64,000 nt of DNA, from contig NZ_JAFNLL010000028.1 in assembly GCF_017368795.1 (NCBI RefSeq), positions 44,548 through 108,547 on the forward strand, given 5' to 3'. Positions 47,543 to 56,514 of this stretch are shown piece after piece; the first letter of the stretch is position 1; each line of letters begins with the position of its first letter. The notes under the pieces were generated by a model. It ran no database searches and was not told where the DNA came from. It saw only the letters and a list, made by a program, of their open reading frames with translations. Made by a program: the position numbers and the translations under genes. The stretch is from Arthrobacter cavernae (GTDB lineage Bacteria > Actinomycetota > Actinomycetes > Actinomycetales > Micrococcaceae).

Positions 47543-50104
47543 TTGCCAGGCCTTAATCTGACGCGCGCCGAAGCCGCCCAGCGTGCGGAACTGCTCAACG
47601 TCGAGTCCTACGATGTCACCCTTGATCTCACGAAGGGCGCGACGGTCTTCGGCTCCACCACCGTCGTCAAGTTCTCCGCTGTGCCCGGATCGTCCAGCTT
47701 CATCGACGCCGTCACCGATACTGTCCACAGCGTCACGCTGAACGGCACCGAACTGGACCCTGCCGAGGTGTCTGACGGCATCCGCATCCACCTCCCGGAG
47801 CTTGCCGCCGTGAACGAGCTGACGGTCGTCGCCGACGCCCCGTACATGAACACCGGCGAGGGCCTGCACCGCTTCGTGGACCCCGTGGACGGCGAGGTCT
47901 ATCTCTACACGCAGTTCGAAGTGCCGGATGCGCGGCGCATGTTCGCCGTGTTCGAACAGCCCGACCTCAAGGCGGCATTCACGTTCCGGGTCACCGCGCC
48001 CTCGCACTGGGATGTCATCTCCAACTCCCCCACCCCGGCCCCGGTGGAAACCACTCCCGGGGACGACGGTGGTGCCCGTTCTGTCTGGGAATTCACGCCC
48101 ACGCCGCGGTTGTCCTCCTATGTCACCGCGCTGATCGCGGGCCCGTACCAGGCCGTCCGCAGCGAGGTCACCAGCGCCGACGGCCGGGTGGTCCCCCTTG
48201 GCGTGTTCGCGCGCAAGTCCCTCATGCAGTACCTCGACGCCGAGAACATCTTCGAGCTCACGCGGCAGGGCTTTGCGTTCTTCGAGGCGCAATTCGACTG
48301 CCCTTACCCGTTCGAAAAGTACGACCAGCTCTTCGTGCCCGAATTCAACGCGGGCGCCATGGAAAACGCGGGCGCCGTGACCATCCTGGAAGGCTACGTC
48401 TTCCGCGGCAAGGTCACCGGAGCCCAGGTGGAACGCCGAGCCATCACCGTGCTGCACGAACTCGCCCACATGTGGTTCGGGGACCTGGTGACCATGCGCT
48501 GGTGGAACGATCTGTGGCTCAACGAGTCTTTTGCCGAATACATGTCCCATCTGGCCGCCGTGGAGAACACCGCCTTCGACCGCGCCTGGACCACCTTCGC
48601 CTCCGTGGAGAAGTCCTGGGCCTACCGCCAGGACCAGCTGCCCACCACCCACCCGATCTTCGCCGAAATCAATAACCTCGAAGACGTCGAGGTCAACTTC
48701 GACGGCATCACCTACGCCAAGGGCGCCTCCGTGCTGCGGCAGCTGGTGGCCTGGGTGGGCCCCGAAGAGTTCATGTCCGGCGTGCGTGCCTACTTCCAGA
48801 AGCATGCTTGGCGGAACACCGAGCTCACCGACCTGATGGTGGAGCTCGAAGCTGCCAGCGGCCGCGACCTGGGTGTCTGGGGCAAGCTCTGGCTCGAAAC
48901 GGCCGGCGTCAACACTCTGACCCCGGAGATCTCAGTGGACGACGACGGCACCATCGCCTCGTTCACGATCCTGCAGTCCGCCATCGAGGACCAGCCCACC
49001 CTGCGCCCGCACCGCCTGGCGGTGGGCTTCTACAACGTCTCCGCGAACGGCAAGCTCGAGCGCGTGCACCGCGAAGAGCTCGACGTCGACGGCGCCCGCA
49101 CCGAGGTGCCTGCGCTGGCGGGGATGAAGCGCCCGGAGCTGATCCTGCTCAACGACGACGACCTCGCCTACGCCAAGGTCCGGCTCGACCCCGCATCCCT
49201 GACCACGGCCAAGGAGCACCTGAAGGACTTCGCCGCCAGCCTGCCCCGCACCCTCGTGTGGGGTTCGGCCTGGGATGCGGCCCGCGACGGCGAAACCCCG
49301 GCCCGCGGCTACGCGGAGCTGATCCTGGCCAACATTGCCCACGAGAGCGATTCTTCAGTGATCCTGGTCCAGCTTCGCCAGCTCGCCACTGCGCTGACGT
49401 ACTACGTGGCCGCGGAGCACAAGGACGCCGCCACCGTTGCCGCGGCGGACAAGCTCTGGGAACTCGCGTCCACGGTGGAAGCCGGCTCCGACGCACAGCT
49501 GCAGTTCGCCAAGTCCTTCGCGCTGCTCGCCCGCAGCAGCCAGCAGCTGGACACCATCCAGTCCCTGTTGGACGGCACTGCCACGCTCGAAGGCCTCACC
49601 GTGGACCAGGACATGCGCTGGGAGCTGCTCGCAGCCCTGGTTGCCGGCGGACGTGAAGGGCAGGAGCGGATCGACGCCGAACTGGAGCGGGACAACACCG
49701 CCAATGGGCAGAACGCCGCCGCGCTGGCCAAGGCTGCCATCCCCACGCCGGAGGCCAAGGCCGCGGCCTGGGAGTCGGTCGTGGTCAAGGGCGAGCTGTC
49801 CAACGCCCTGCAGGGTTCCGCCGTCACCGGCTTCATGCGCGTCGCAGACACGGCCCTCCTGGAACCCTACGCGGAGAAGTACTTCGACGCCGTGCCCGGG
49901 ATCGTGAAGGACCGCACCCACGCGCTGGCCCAGCAGATCGTCGTCGGGCTCTACCCTGCCCAGCTGACCACGCAGGCCACCGTGGACCGCACGGACGAAT
50001 TCCTTGCCGGTCTTCCGGAGGAAAGCGCCGCCCTGCGCCGCATGATGCTGGAAAACCGCGACGGCGTGGACCGCGCTCTGAAGGCCCGCGCTGCGGACGT
50101 CTAA
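47543..50104 (+). CDS. pepN: Aminopeptidase N
   Basis: An M1 zinc aminopeptidase of 853 residues. The exopeptidase motif 'GAMEN' is near residue 271. The zinc site 'HELAHMWFGDLV' is near residue 305 with the third ligand in 'NESFAEY'. A C-terminal ERAP1-type helical domain completes the protein. The start is TTG 47543, chosen because GGAGG lies six bases upstream and the protein begins as the family does. A hairpin with an 11-bp stem follows the stop codon. Confidence 0.97.
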   Translation: MPGLNLTRAEAAQRAELLNVESYDVTLDLTKGATVFGSTTVVKFSAVPGSSSFIDAVTDTVHSVTLNGTELDPAEVSDGIRIHLPELAAVNELTVVADAPYMNTGEGLHRFVDPVDGEVYLYTQFEVPDARRMFAVFEQPDLKAAFTFRVTAPSHWDVISNSPTPAPVETTPGDDGGARSVWEFTPTPRLSSYVTALIAGPYQAVRSEVTSADGRVVPLGVFARKSLMQYLDAENIFELTRQGFAFFEAQFDCPYPFEKYDQLFVPEFNAGAMENAGAVTILEGYVFRGKVTGAQVERRAITVLHELAHMWFGDLVTMRWWNDLWLNESFAEYMSHLAAVENTAFDRAWTTFASVEKSWAYRQDQLPTTHPIFAEINNLEDVEVNFDGITYAKGASVLRQLVAWVGPEEFMSGVRAYFQKHAWRNTELTDLMVELEAASGRDLGVWGKLWLETAGVNTLTPEISVDDDGTIASFTILQSAIEDQPTLRPHRLAVGFYNVSANGKLERVHREELDVDGARTEVPALAGMKRPELILLNDDDLAYAKVRLDPASLTTAKEHLKDFAASLPRTLVWGSAWDAARDGETPARGYAELILANIAHESDSSVILVQLRQLATALTYYVAAEHKDAATVAAADKLWELASTVEAGSDAQLQFAKSFALLARSSQQLDTIQSLLDGTATLEGLTVDQDMRWELLAALVAGGREGQERIDAELERDNTANGQNAAALAKAAIPTPEAKAAAWESVVVKGELSNALQGSAVTGFMRVADTALLEPYAEKYFDAVPGIVKDRTHALAQQIVVGLYPAQLTTQATVDRTDEFLAGLPEESAALRRMMLENRDGVDRALKARAADV

Positions 50105-50112
50105 ACCACGCC

Positions 50113-50145
50113 CTGGCCCCGGTTCCGCCAAGGGACCGGGGCCAG
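50113..50145 (+). terminator. Hairpin after pepN
   Basis: CTGGCCCCGGT (50113-50123) pairs with ACCGGGGCCAG (50135-50145). No U-tract follows. Confidence 0.5.
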
Positions 50146-50159
50146 CTGTGTGCCCCCAT

Positions 50160-50171
50160 TAGACTGTCTGC
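50160..50171 (+). promoter_or_regulatory. -10 hexamer TAGACT, leaderless start
   Basis: TAGACT (50160-50165), six bases, then ATG 50172 of the OsmC gene. Confidence 0.5.
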
Positions 50172-50651
50172 ATGAGCCTGGCCGAACACCACTATTCGCT
50201 GACCGTGCGCTGGACCGGAAACCTCGGCGAGGGCACATCGTCGTACCGGGGCTACACGCGCGACCACGACGTCGAGATCCCAGGCTTGCCCGTCCTCAAG
50301 GGCTCCTCTGATCCGACGTTCCACGGCGACCGCAGCCGCTACAACCCCGAACAGCTCCTGCTCGCGGCCCTGTCGCAGTGCCACATGCTGTCCTTCCTGC
50401 ACGTCGCCGTGAAGCACGGCGTGGTGGTGACGGACTATGTGGACAACGCCGAGGGCCTGATGCGCCTGAACCGCGACGGCAGCGGCCAGTTCGAGAGCGT
50501 CACGCTGAAGCCGCAGGTCACGGTGGCCGATCCCGCCCACGTTTCCCTCATGGCCGGGCTCCATCACGAGGCCAACGCTATATGTTTCATCGCCCGGAGT
50601 GTGAACTTCCCGGTCCTGCACGAGCCACGTACGACGGCGGCCGCGGCCTAG
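50172..50651 (+). CDS. OsmC family peroxiredoxin-like protein
   Basis: A 159-residue OsmC/Ohr-fold protein. The two catalytic cysteines are present, one in 'AALSQCHML' and one in 'NAICFIARS'. The family reduces organic and other hydroperoxides; the exact substrate is not clear from sequence. It is a cytoplasmic dimer in characterised members. Its stop region overlaps that of the convergent epimerase gene by four bases. Confidence 0.92.
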   Translation: MSLAEHHYSLTVRWTGNLGEGTSSYRGYTRDHDVEIPGLPVLKGSSDPTFHGDRSRYNPEQLLLAALSQCHMLSFLHVAVKHGVVVTDYVDNAEGLMRLNRDGSGQFESVTLKPQVTVADPAHVSLMAGLHHEANAICFIARSVNFPVLHEPRTTAAAA

Positions 50652-51637
50652 CCCGCCAGAAATTCCGCGATAAGCCGCTGCTCCGTGGCGGCACCCAGCC
50701 CTGCCTTCCGGTCCCGGTGCAGGCCGCGCGCCCGCTCGTCCTCCAGCGTGTCCTGCAGGGTTTCCCGCCAGGGCCGCAACGCCAGGCCCAGCGCCCGGGC
50801 GGCCGCATTGGACCGTGCCGAGAAGCCCTCGTGGCCCGGCGGCAGCCAGAGCGGGAGCGATTCCGCTCCCGCCCAGTATTGGACGTTGTGCTCCACCAGC
50901 CAGTCCTCGCCGGCCACCACCGTTTCCCCGAGGGGGCCGGCCATGCGGCGCGACTCGTCGATGTATTCGCCGAACGGCACCACATCGCCCAGGGCGTTGA
51001 ACGTGCCCGTGACGTGGTGTTCCGCGGCGTACAGAATCCAGGACGCCAGGTCACGGACGTCGATGACCTGCGTGGCGTGGTCCGGGATATCGGGCACCAG
51101 GACGGGATCCCGGCTGTCGGCGAAGCGGGCCGGCCAGTAGCCGTAGCGGTCGGAGCTGTCCCCCGGTCCGCCGATCAGCCCGGCCCGGACAATGTGCGCC
51201 TTCTCCCCCGCCAGCTCCACGGTCAGCTGTTCGATGGCGGACTTGGACTCCCCGTACCTTTCAGGGCTTGAATCCTCATCCACGGGCAGGGGCGGCAGCA
51301 GCTCTGCGTCCTCGTTTGCCCCCGGGACGGAATGCCCGGCATACACGGAGCAGCTGGACACAAACGTCCAGTGGGCGGCCCGCGAGGCCAGAGCCTCCAG
51401 GGCTTGACGGGCCTGGCGCGGATCACGCGCTACCTCCACCACGGCGTCCCAGCCACCGGCCAGCCCGGCATAGGCTGCGGCACCCACGGAACGATCGGCA
51501 CGGACCCAGGCCACGCCGTCGGGCGGTCCGCCGGAGCTGCCGCGCGCCAGGCAGGTGACCTCATGCCCGGACGCGACCGCCTGCCGGGCGATTTCTGCTG
51601 AGAGGAAAGCCGTGCCGCCGAGAACCAGGATGCGCAT
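50648..51637 (-). CDS. NAD-dependent epimerase/dehydratase family protein
   Basis: A 329-residue extended-SDR protein. The dinucleotide-binding start is 'MRILVLGGTAFLSAEIARQA', with GGTAFLS in place of the more usual GGTxFLG. 'SSCSVYAG' gives the catalytic Ser region, and 'YGESKSAIE' the Tyr-x3-Lys. The substrate is unknown. A TAGCGT box lies six bases before ATG 51637. Confidence 0.9.
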   Translation of the reverse strand: MRILVLGGTAFLSAEIARQAVASGHEVTCLARGSSGGPPDGVAWVRADRSVGAAAYAGLAGGWDAVVEVARDPRQARQALEALASRAAHWTFVSSCSVYAGHSVPGANEDAELLPPLPVDEDSSPERYGESKSAIEQLTVELAGEKAHIVRAGLIGGPGDSSDRYGYWPARFADSRDPVLVPDIPDHATQVIDVRDLASWILYAAEHHVTGTFNALGDVVPFGEYIDESRRMAGPLGETVVAGEDWLVEHNVQYWAGAESLPLWLPPGHEGFSARSNAAARALGLALRPWRETLQDTLEDERARGLHRDRKAGLGAATEQRLIAEFLAG

Positions 51638-51649
51638 GGGGCCACGCTA
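51638..51649 (-). promoter_or_regulatory. -10 hexamer TAGCGT, leaderless start
   Basis: TAGCGT (51649-51644), six bases, then ATG 51637 of the epimerase gene. Confidence 0.5.
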
Positions 51650-51755
51650 CGGCGATAGTGTTGGCTGGGGACAGAGGGTTCAGCGCCCGGCGAACACGGG
51701 CCTGCCCAAGCAAACTGCACTTAAGCAACGGAAACAGTGAGGAGCGGCCCCGTAG

Positions 51756-52451
51756 ATGAGCGGCACGCCATTGACCCTGGGCACGGAAACGGCTGCACGC
51801 GGGATCGACGTCTGGGCAATCCTGATCACCCTCGGCATCGGGCTGGTTGTGTGGCTTCTGGCCCGGTTCACCATCCTGCGGATCACGCGGCGCGTGGCCG
51901 AGGGCAGCACCTTCTTCAAGAAACCGCATTTCAAGTGGGTCCAGCCGGCCATCCGCGCCCTGGACCACGAGCGGCGGGTCCAGCGCGCGCACACGATTGG
52001 TTCGCTGCTGACGAGTGTGATCAGCGTGGCCGTGGTGGTCATCGTGATCATCTACGTGCTCAAGTTCCTCAACGTGGACATCGCACCGTTGCTGACCAGT
52101 GTAGGCATCCTCGGCGTGGCCATCGGTTTCGGCGCCCAGCAGCTGATCAGGGATTTCCTGGCCGGCATCTTCATCACCATCGAGGACCAGTACGGGATCG
52201 GCGACGTGATCGTGACCGGCGAGGTGGTTGGTACCGTTGAATCGGTGGGCTTGCGGATCACGCGGGTCCGCGCGGAAGACGGTGCCATCTGGTACCTGCG
52301 CAACGGCGAGATCCTGCGGGTAGGCAACCGCTCGCAGGGTGACTATGTGCCGGAGGAGCCGCCCGCAGCGGACGACGACGGCGGCTCGGGGACCGCTGTT
52401 GCGGCACCGAAGCGCCCCGCCACGGATCAAGACGAGAAAGCAAGTGAATGA
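51756..52451 (+). CDS. Small MscS-family mechanosensitive channel
   Basis: A 231-residue membrane channel protein. A first helix ('VWAILITLGIGLVVWLLA') is followed by two more and the MscS pore region 'SVGILGVAIGFGAQQLIRDF', then the beta domain 'IEDQYGIGDVIVTGEVVGTV'. The C-terminal cage is short and replaced by a disordered acidic tail. It should release solutes on osmotic downshock. GAGGAG lies 11 bases upstream of ATG 51756. It is followed directly by a globin gene. Confidence 0.93.
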   Translation: MSGTPLTLGTETAARGIDVWAILITLGIGLVVWLLARFTILRITRRVAEGSTFFKKPHFKWVQPAIRALDHERRVQRAHTIGSLLTSVISVAVVVIVIIYVLKFLNVDIAPLLTSVGILGVAIGFGAQQLIRDFLAGIFITIEDQYGIGDVIVTGEVVGTVESVGLRITRVRAEDGAIWYLRNGEILRVGNRSQGDYVPEEPPAADDDGGSGTAVAAPKRPATDQDEKASE

Positions 52452-52452
52452 C

Positions 52453-52920
52453 ATGACCAGCCAGCAGGAATCCGCAGCACCCCGGCCGGAGCAGCGCCGC
52501 CAGCTGATGCAGAACGATCCCTTCAGCCAGCCCGCGTACACGGACAGCTTCTATGCGGCGATCGGCGGGCACGACACTTTCGTGAAGCTCATCGACGTGT
52601 TCTACGACGGCGTGGCCGGGGATCCGCTGCTGCGGCCGATGTATCCGGAGGAGGATCTGGAACCGGCCAAGCGGCGCTTCCTGATGTTCCTGGAACAGTA
52701 TTGGGGCGGCCCCACCACGTACGGCGAGGAACGCGGCCACCCGCGCCTGCGCATGCGCCACATGCCCTTCCGGGTCACGCCTGAAGCCAAGGACCGCTGG
52801 CTTTTCCACATGCGCACAGCCGTTGATGCCCTGGAGCTGTCCCCGCTGCACGAGGGCACGCTGTGGGACTACATGGAACGGGCGGCCCTGACCATGGTCA
52901 ACAGCCCCTCGGCCGTCTGA
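52453..52920 (+). CDS. Group II truncated haemoglobin (trHbO-like)
   Basis: A 155-residue haem protein. It has 'YAAIGGHDTFVKLIDVFYDG', 'PEEDLEPAKRRFLMFLEQYWGGP' and the proximal histidine in 'RMRHMPF'. Trp and Tyr positions fit group II (GlbO), which binds oxygen and interacts with membranes and terminal oxidases in mycobacteria. ATG 52453 lies one base after the MscS stop (TGACATG), so the two are translationally coupled. The N-terminal 25 residues are an extension beyond the M. tuberculosis protein. Confidence 0.93.
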   Translation: MTSQQESAAPRPEQRRQLMQNDPFSQPAYTDSFYAAIGGHDTFVKLIDVFYDGVAGDPLLRPMYPEEDLEPAKRRFLMFLEQYWGGPTTYGEERGHPRLRMRHMPFRVTPEAKDRWLFHMRTAVDALELSPLHEGTLWDYMERAALTMVNSPSAV

Positions 52921-52962
52921 TCCGCGTTCCGGCTGACTCCTGGGCCGGTTCTTTGGCTGTGG

Positions 52963-53634
52963 TTAGCGGACCAGTCCCAGCCCGGCACCGGTCCGGACCA
53001 GGATGTGGCCGCGGCTGCCGCTGAGGCGGAACCAACGGCCATTGCGGAATAGACGGTGCTCGCCGTCGCCGAGGAACCCCAGCGCAAAGGCAGCAAAGGC
53101 GGCGCCCGCAGGCACGCCGGCCAGTCCCGGGAGGTCCCGGCCCCAAACCGCCGCCCGCGCATTGTTGACGATCGCGGCACCCGGCTGTTCCGGAACGATC
53201 CCGGCCACCTCCGCGATCCCGGCCTCCGCCGCCGCCTTGAGTTCGGCGTCGGGCACAGCTCCAATCGGCTCCCAGCCGCCGCGCGGCGCCCCCACACCCG
53301 CCCAGGATTCGGTGACGGTCGACGGCGGAATCGGCAGCTCGACGTCGTCCGCCTCCGCACGCGCCAGGCGGTCGGTGATGGACGCGAGCGTCACGGTGAC
53401 ATCAAGCTGTGCCGGCTCGGCCAGGCCAATGGTACGCAGTCCCAGGACCGTGGGGGTGGACTCCCCGAGAATCCGCGGCCTCAGGACGCACACATACGCG
53501 GCAAGAACCGGGCCTGCGGCCTGCAGGCGGATGGCGCCGTCATCGATGCTCTTGGCACGCGTGACGAAGGTGCGGAGGTCTGCAAGATCGCGGGGATCGG
53601 CGAAACGAAGGGGCTGGGTCAGGAGATCGGACAC
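52963..53634 (-). CDS. Conserved hypothetical protein (223 aa)
   Basis: A soluble 223-residue protein with no recognised domain. It has an N-terminal 'LADLRTFVTRAKSIDDGAIRL' segment, a hydrophobic Ala/Gly-rich stretch ('LAGVPAGAAFAAFALGFLG') and a C-terminal 'WFRLSGSRGHILVR'. GTG 53634 is chosen because a TAGAGT box lies seven bases upstream. The gene is divergent from tesB and the two promoters lie within 63 bp. The frame is open upstream over tesB, but that part is a shadow. Confidence 0.75.
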   Translation of the reverse strand: MSDLLTQPLRFADPRDLADLRTFVTRAKSIDDGAIRLQAAGPVLAAYVCVLRPRILGESTPTVLGLRTIGLAEPAQLDVTVTLASITDRLARAEADDVELPIPPSTVTESWAGVGAPRGGWEPIGAVPDAELKAAAEAGIAEVAGIVPEQPGAAIVNNARAAVWGRDLPGLAGVPAGAAFAAFALGFLGDGEHRLFRNGRWFRLSGSRGHILVRTGAGLGLVR

Positions 53635-53647
53635 GTCACCGACTCTA
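53635..53647 (-). promoter_or_regulatory. -10 hexamer TAGAGT, leaderless start
   Basis: TAGAGT (53647-53642), seven bases, then GTG 53634. Confidence 0.45.
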
Positions 53648-53662
53648 CCGGCATGTCGGCGG

Positions 53663-53697
53663 TTGAGCGGTGTTGGGGCGCCGTCTAGAGTCGAACC
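53663..53697 (+). promoter_or_regulatory. tesB promoter, leaderless
   Basis: TTGAGC (53663-53668), a 17-bp spacer, TAGAGT (53686-53691), six bases, ATG 53698. The best-formed example of the leaderless arrangement in this window. Confidence 0.7.
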
Positions 53698-54636
53698 ATG
53701 ACTGACGCGTACATCGGCCTTGACGAAGAGGCCGCCATCGATGACCCCATGGATACGCTGATCGGACTGCTCGATCTGGGCAGCCTCGACGGCGCCCGGA
53801 CAGATGAAGACATTTTCCTTGGGCCCTCCCAGAGGCAGCCGCGGCACCGGGTCTTCGGCGGCCAGGTGCTGGCCCAGTCAATGATGGCCGGAATGCGGAC
53901 CGTGGAACCCGACCGCGTGGCCCACTCGATGCACGGCTACTTCCTCCGGCCCGGCGACGCCAACAAGCCCATCACCTTCGGCGTGCAGCGGCTGCGCGAC
54001 GGCCGCTCGTTCTCGGCCCGCCGCGTGCACGCGTACCAGGACGGGGTCCCGATCCTGTCCATGATCGCGTCCTTCCAGCACGAGGATGACGGGCTGGACC
54101 ACCAGTCCACCATGCCCGCAAGCATCCCTGATCCCGAGTCGCTGCCGAGCACGGCCGATCTGCTGGCCCGGTATGACCACCCCGTGGCCCGCCACATGTC
54201 CTCCGAACGGCCCTTCGACGTGCGGCACATCGACCCCGCCCTGTACGTCTCCGCCCCCACGGAGAAGGTGGCCACCAACGCCGTCTGGATGAAGACACTC
54301 GGCCCGCTGCCCGATGATCCCAATCTGCACCGGGCGGCCCTGGCCTACGCCAGCGACTACACCTTGCTGGAGCCCATCCTGCGCAAGCACGGCCTGGCCT
54401 GGATGACCCCGGGCATGAGCGTCGCCAGCCTGGACCACGCGATGTGGTGGCATCGCCCCGTCCGCGTGGATGACTGGCTGCTGTACGTGCAGGAATCCCC
54501 GAGCGCCCAGGGCGCACGCGGCCTGGCCACCGGCAAGATCTTCGACCGCAGCGGCGTGCATGTTGCCACGGTGGCGCAGGAGGGCATGCTGCGGGTGCCG
54601 GAGGAACTGCAGAGCAGGTTTGCGGCGCAGGTCTGA
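53698..54636 (+). CDS. tesB: Acyl-CoA thioesterase II (TesB family)
   Basis: A double hot-dog thioesterase of 312 residues that hydrolyses acyl-CoA. Family blocks are 'HRVFGGQVLAQSMMAG', 'MHGYFLRPGDANKPITFGV', 'RDGRSFSARRVHAYQDG' and the C-terminal 'ASLDHAMWWHRPVRVDDWLLY' split by normal spacing. The start has no ribosome-binding site and is preceded by a leaderless promoter. A bidirectional terminator separates it from ettA. Confidence 0.95.
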   Translation: MTDAYIGLDEEAAIDDPMDTLIGLLDLGSLDGARTDEDIFLGPSQRQPRHRVFGGQVLAQSMMAGMRTVEPDRVAHSMHGYFLRPGDANKPITFGVQRLRDGRSFSARRVHAYQDGVPILSMIASFQHEDDGLDHQSTMPASIPDPESLPSTADLLARYDHPVARHMSSERPFDVRHIDPALYVSAPTEKVATNAVWMKTLGPLPDDPNLHRAALAYASDYTLLEPILRKHGLAWMTPGMSVASLDHAMWWHRPVRVDDWLLYVQESPSAQGARGLATGKIFDRSGVHVATVAQEGMLRVPEELQSRFAAQV

Positions 54637-54688
54637 ACACATCCGGCGCACCCCACGGCACTATGCAAAAGCATCCTTGGGTGCAGAG

Positions 54689-54725
54689 AACCCCGCCCGG
54701 AAATGATCCGGGCGGGGTTTCTCTG
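54689..54725. terminator. Bidirectional terminator between tesB and ettA
   Basis: AACCCCGCCCGG (54689-54700) pairs perfectly with 54708-54719, with a TTTCTC tract after it on the plus strand. Confidence 0.88.
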
Positions 54726-54773
54726 TTGCTGACGGGGCTGGCGAATGCCTGGCGGGCCGTCCGCGAGTGGCGA

Positions 54774-56456
54774 TTAGTCGCGGGTGAGGCGGCGGTGCGT
54801 GACGCGGTGCGGCTTGGCCGCATCCGGGCCGAGGCGCGCTACCTTGTTCTCTTCGTAGGAATCGAAGTTGCCCTCGAACCAGTACCACTTGGACGGGTTC
54901 TCGTCGTCGCCTTCGTAGGCCAGGATGTGCGTGGCCACCCGGTCCAGGAACCAGCGGTCGTGCGAAACCACCACGGCGCAGCCGGGGAATTCGAGCAGCG
55001 CGTTTTCGAGGCTGCTCAGGGTTTCGACGTCGAGGTCGTTGGTCGGTTCGTCAAGGAGCAGCAAGTTGCCGCCCTGCTTGAGGGTCAGTGCCAGGTTCAG
55101 GCGGTTGCGCTCACCACCGGAGAGTACACCGGCTTTCTTCTGCTGGTCCGGGCCCTTGAAGCCGAAGGCCGCAACGTAGGCACGGGAAGGCATTTCGACG
55201 TGGCCGACCTGGATGTAGTCGAGGCCGTCCGAGACGACCTCCCACAGGGTCTTCTCCGGATCGATGCCGCCGCGGCTCTGGTCCGCGTAGGAGATCTTGA
55301 CGGAGTCACCGATCTTCAGTTCGCCGCCGTCGAGGGGTTCAAGGCCAACAATGGTCTTGAAGAGCGTGGACTTGCCGACGCCGTTGGGGCCGATGACGCC
55401 GACGATGCCGTTGCGGGGCAGGGAGAAGGAGAGTCCGTCGATCAGGACGCGGTCGTCGAAGCCCTTCTGCAGGTTCTTCGCTTCCAGGACGAGCCCGCCC
55501 AGGCGCGGTCCCGGCGGGATCTGGATTTCCTCGAAGTCAAGCTTCCGGGTACGGTCCGCCTCGGCAGCCATTTCCTCGTAGCGGGCCAGACGGGCCTTGG
55601 ACTTGGTCTGGCGGCCCTTGGCGTTGGAGCGCACCCACTCGAGTTCCTCGGTGAGGCGCTTGGCCTGCTTGGCGTCCTTCTTACCCTGGACCTCGAGACG
55701 GGCACGCTTCTTCTCCAGGTACGTGGAGTAGTTGCCTTCGTAGGGGTACAGGTGTCCGCGGTCCACTTCGGCGATCCACTCGGCAACGTGGTCGAGGAAG
55801 TAGCGGTCGTGGGTGACGGCCAGGACGGCGCCCGGGTAGCTGGAGAGGTGCTGTTCCAGCCACAGGACGCTTTCGGCGTCGAGGTGGTTGGTGGGTTCGT
55901 CGAGGAGCAGCAGGTCCGGCTTCTGGAGCAGGAGCTTGCAGAGCGCGACGCGGCGGCGCTCACCACCGGAAAGCATGGTGACTTCGGAGTCGGCCGGCGG
56001 GCAGCGGAGGGCGTCCATGGCCTGTTCGAGCTGGGAATCGAGATCCCAGGCATCGGCAGCGTCGATGGCTTCCTGCAGCTTGCCCATTTCCTCGAGGAGG
56101 ACGTCGTAGTCGGCATCCGGGCTGGCCATTTCCTCGGAGATTTCGTTGAAGCGCTGGATCTTGCCGTAGATCTCGCCGACGCCTTCCTGGACGTTGCCCA
56201 GGACGGTCTTTTCCTCGTTCAGCGGGGGCTCCTGCAACAGGATGCCCACGGTGTAGCCGGCGCTGAGGCGGGCCTCACCGTTGGACGGGGTGTCGAGCCC
56301 GGCCATGATCTTCAGGATCGTGGACTTGCCGGCACCATTGGGGCCAACAACGCCGATCTTCGCGCCGGGGAAGAACGACATGCTGACATCGTCCAAAATA
56401 AGTTTGTCGCCAACGGCCTTGCGAGCCTTGGTCATCGTGTAAATGAATTCCGCCAT
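54774..56456 (-). CDS. ettA: Energy-dependent translational throttle protein EttA (ABC-F)
   Basis: An ABC-F ATPase that binds the ribosomal E site and gates the first elongation step by energy level. 560 residues, with two ABC domains (Walker A 'GPNGAGKST' and 'GPNGVGKST'; signatures 'LSGGERRRVAL' and 'LSGGERNRLNL') joined by the P-site interaction linker. No membrane domain is present. ATG 56456 begins 'MAEFIYTMTKARKAVGDK', as EttA does. A TAGATT box lies seven bases upstream and there is no ribosome-binding site. Confidence 0.96.
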   Translation of the reverse strand: MAEFIYTMTKARKAVGDKLILDDVSMSFFPGAKIGVVGPNGAGKSTILKIMAGLDTPSNGEARLSAGYTVGILLQEPPLNEEKTVLGNVQEGVGEIYGKIQRFNEISEEMASPDADYDVLLEEMGKLQEAIDAADAWDLDSQLEQAMDALRCPPADSEVTMLSGGERRRVALCKLLLQKPDLLLLDEPTNHLDAESVLWLEQHLSSYPGAVLAVTHDRYFLDHVAEWIAEVDRGHLYPYEGNYSTYLEKKRARLEVQGKKDAKQAKRLTEELEWVRSNAKGRQTKSKARLARYEEMAAEADRTRKLDFEEIQIPPGPRLGGLVLEAKNLQKGFDDRVLIDGLSFSLPRNGIVGVIGPNGVGKSTLFKTIVGLEPLDGGELKIGDSVKISYADQSRGGIDPEKTLWEVVSDGLDYIQVGHVEMPSRAYVAAFGFKGPDQQKKAGVLSGGERNRLNLALTLKQGGNLLLLDEPTNDLDVETLSSLENALLEFPGCAVVVSHDRWFLDRVATHILAYEGDDENPSKWYWFEGNFDSYEENKVARLGPDAAKPHRVTHRRLTRD

Positions 56457-56469
56457 GCCGTTAAATCTA
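56457..56469 (-). promoter_or_regulatory. -10 hexamer TAGATT, leaderless start
   Basis: TAGATT (56469-56464), seven bases, then ATG 56456 of ettA. Confidence 0.5.
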
Positions 56470-56514
56470 ATGGGTAGGCGTGCATAACTCACATTCGGGC
56501 CCCTGTCCGGGACC

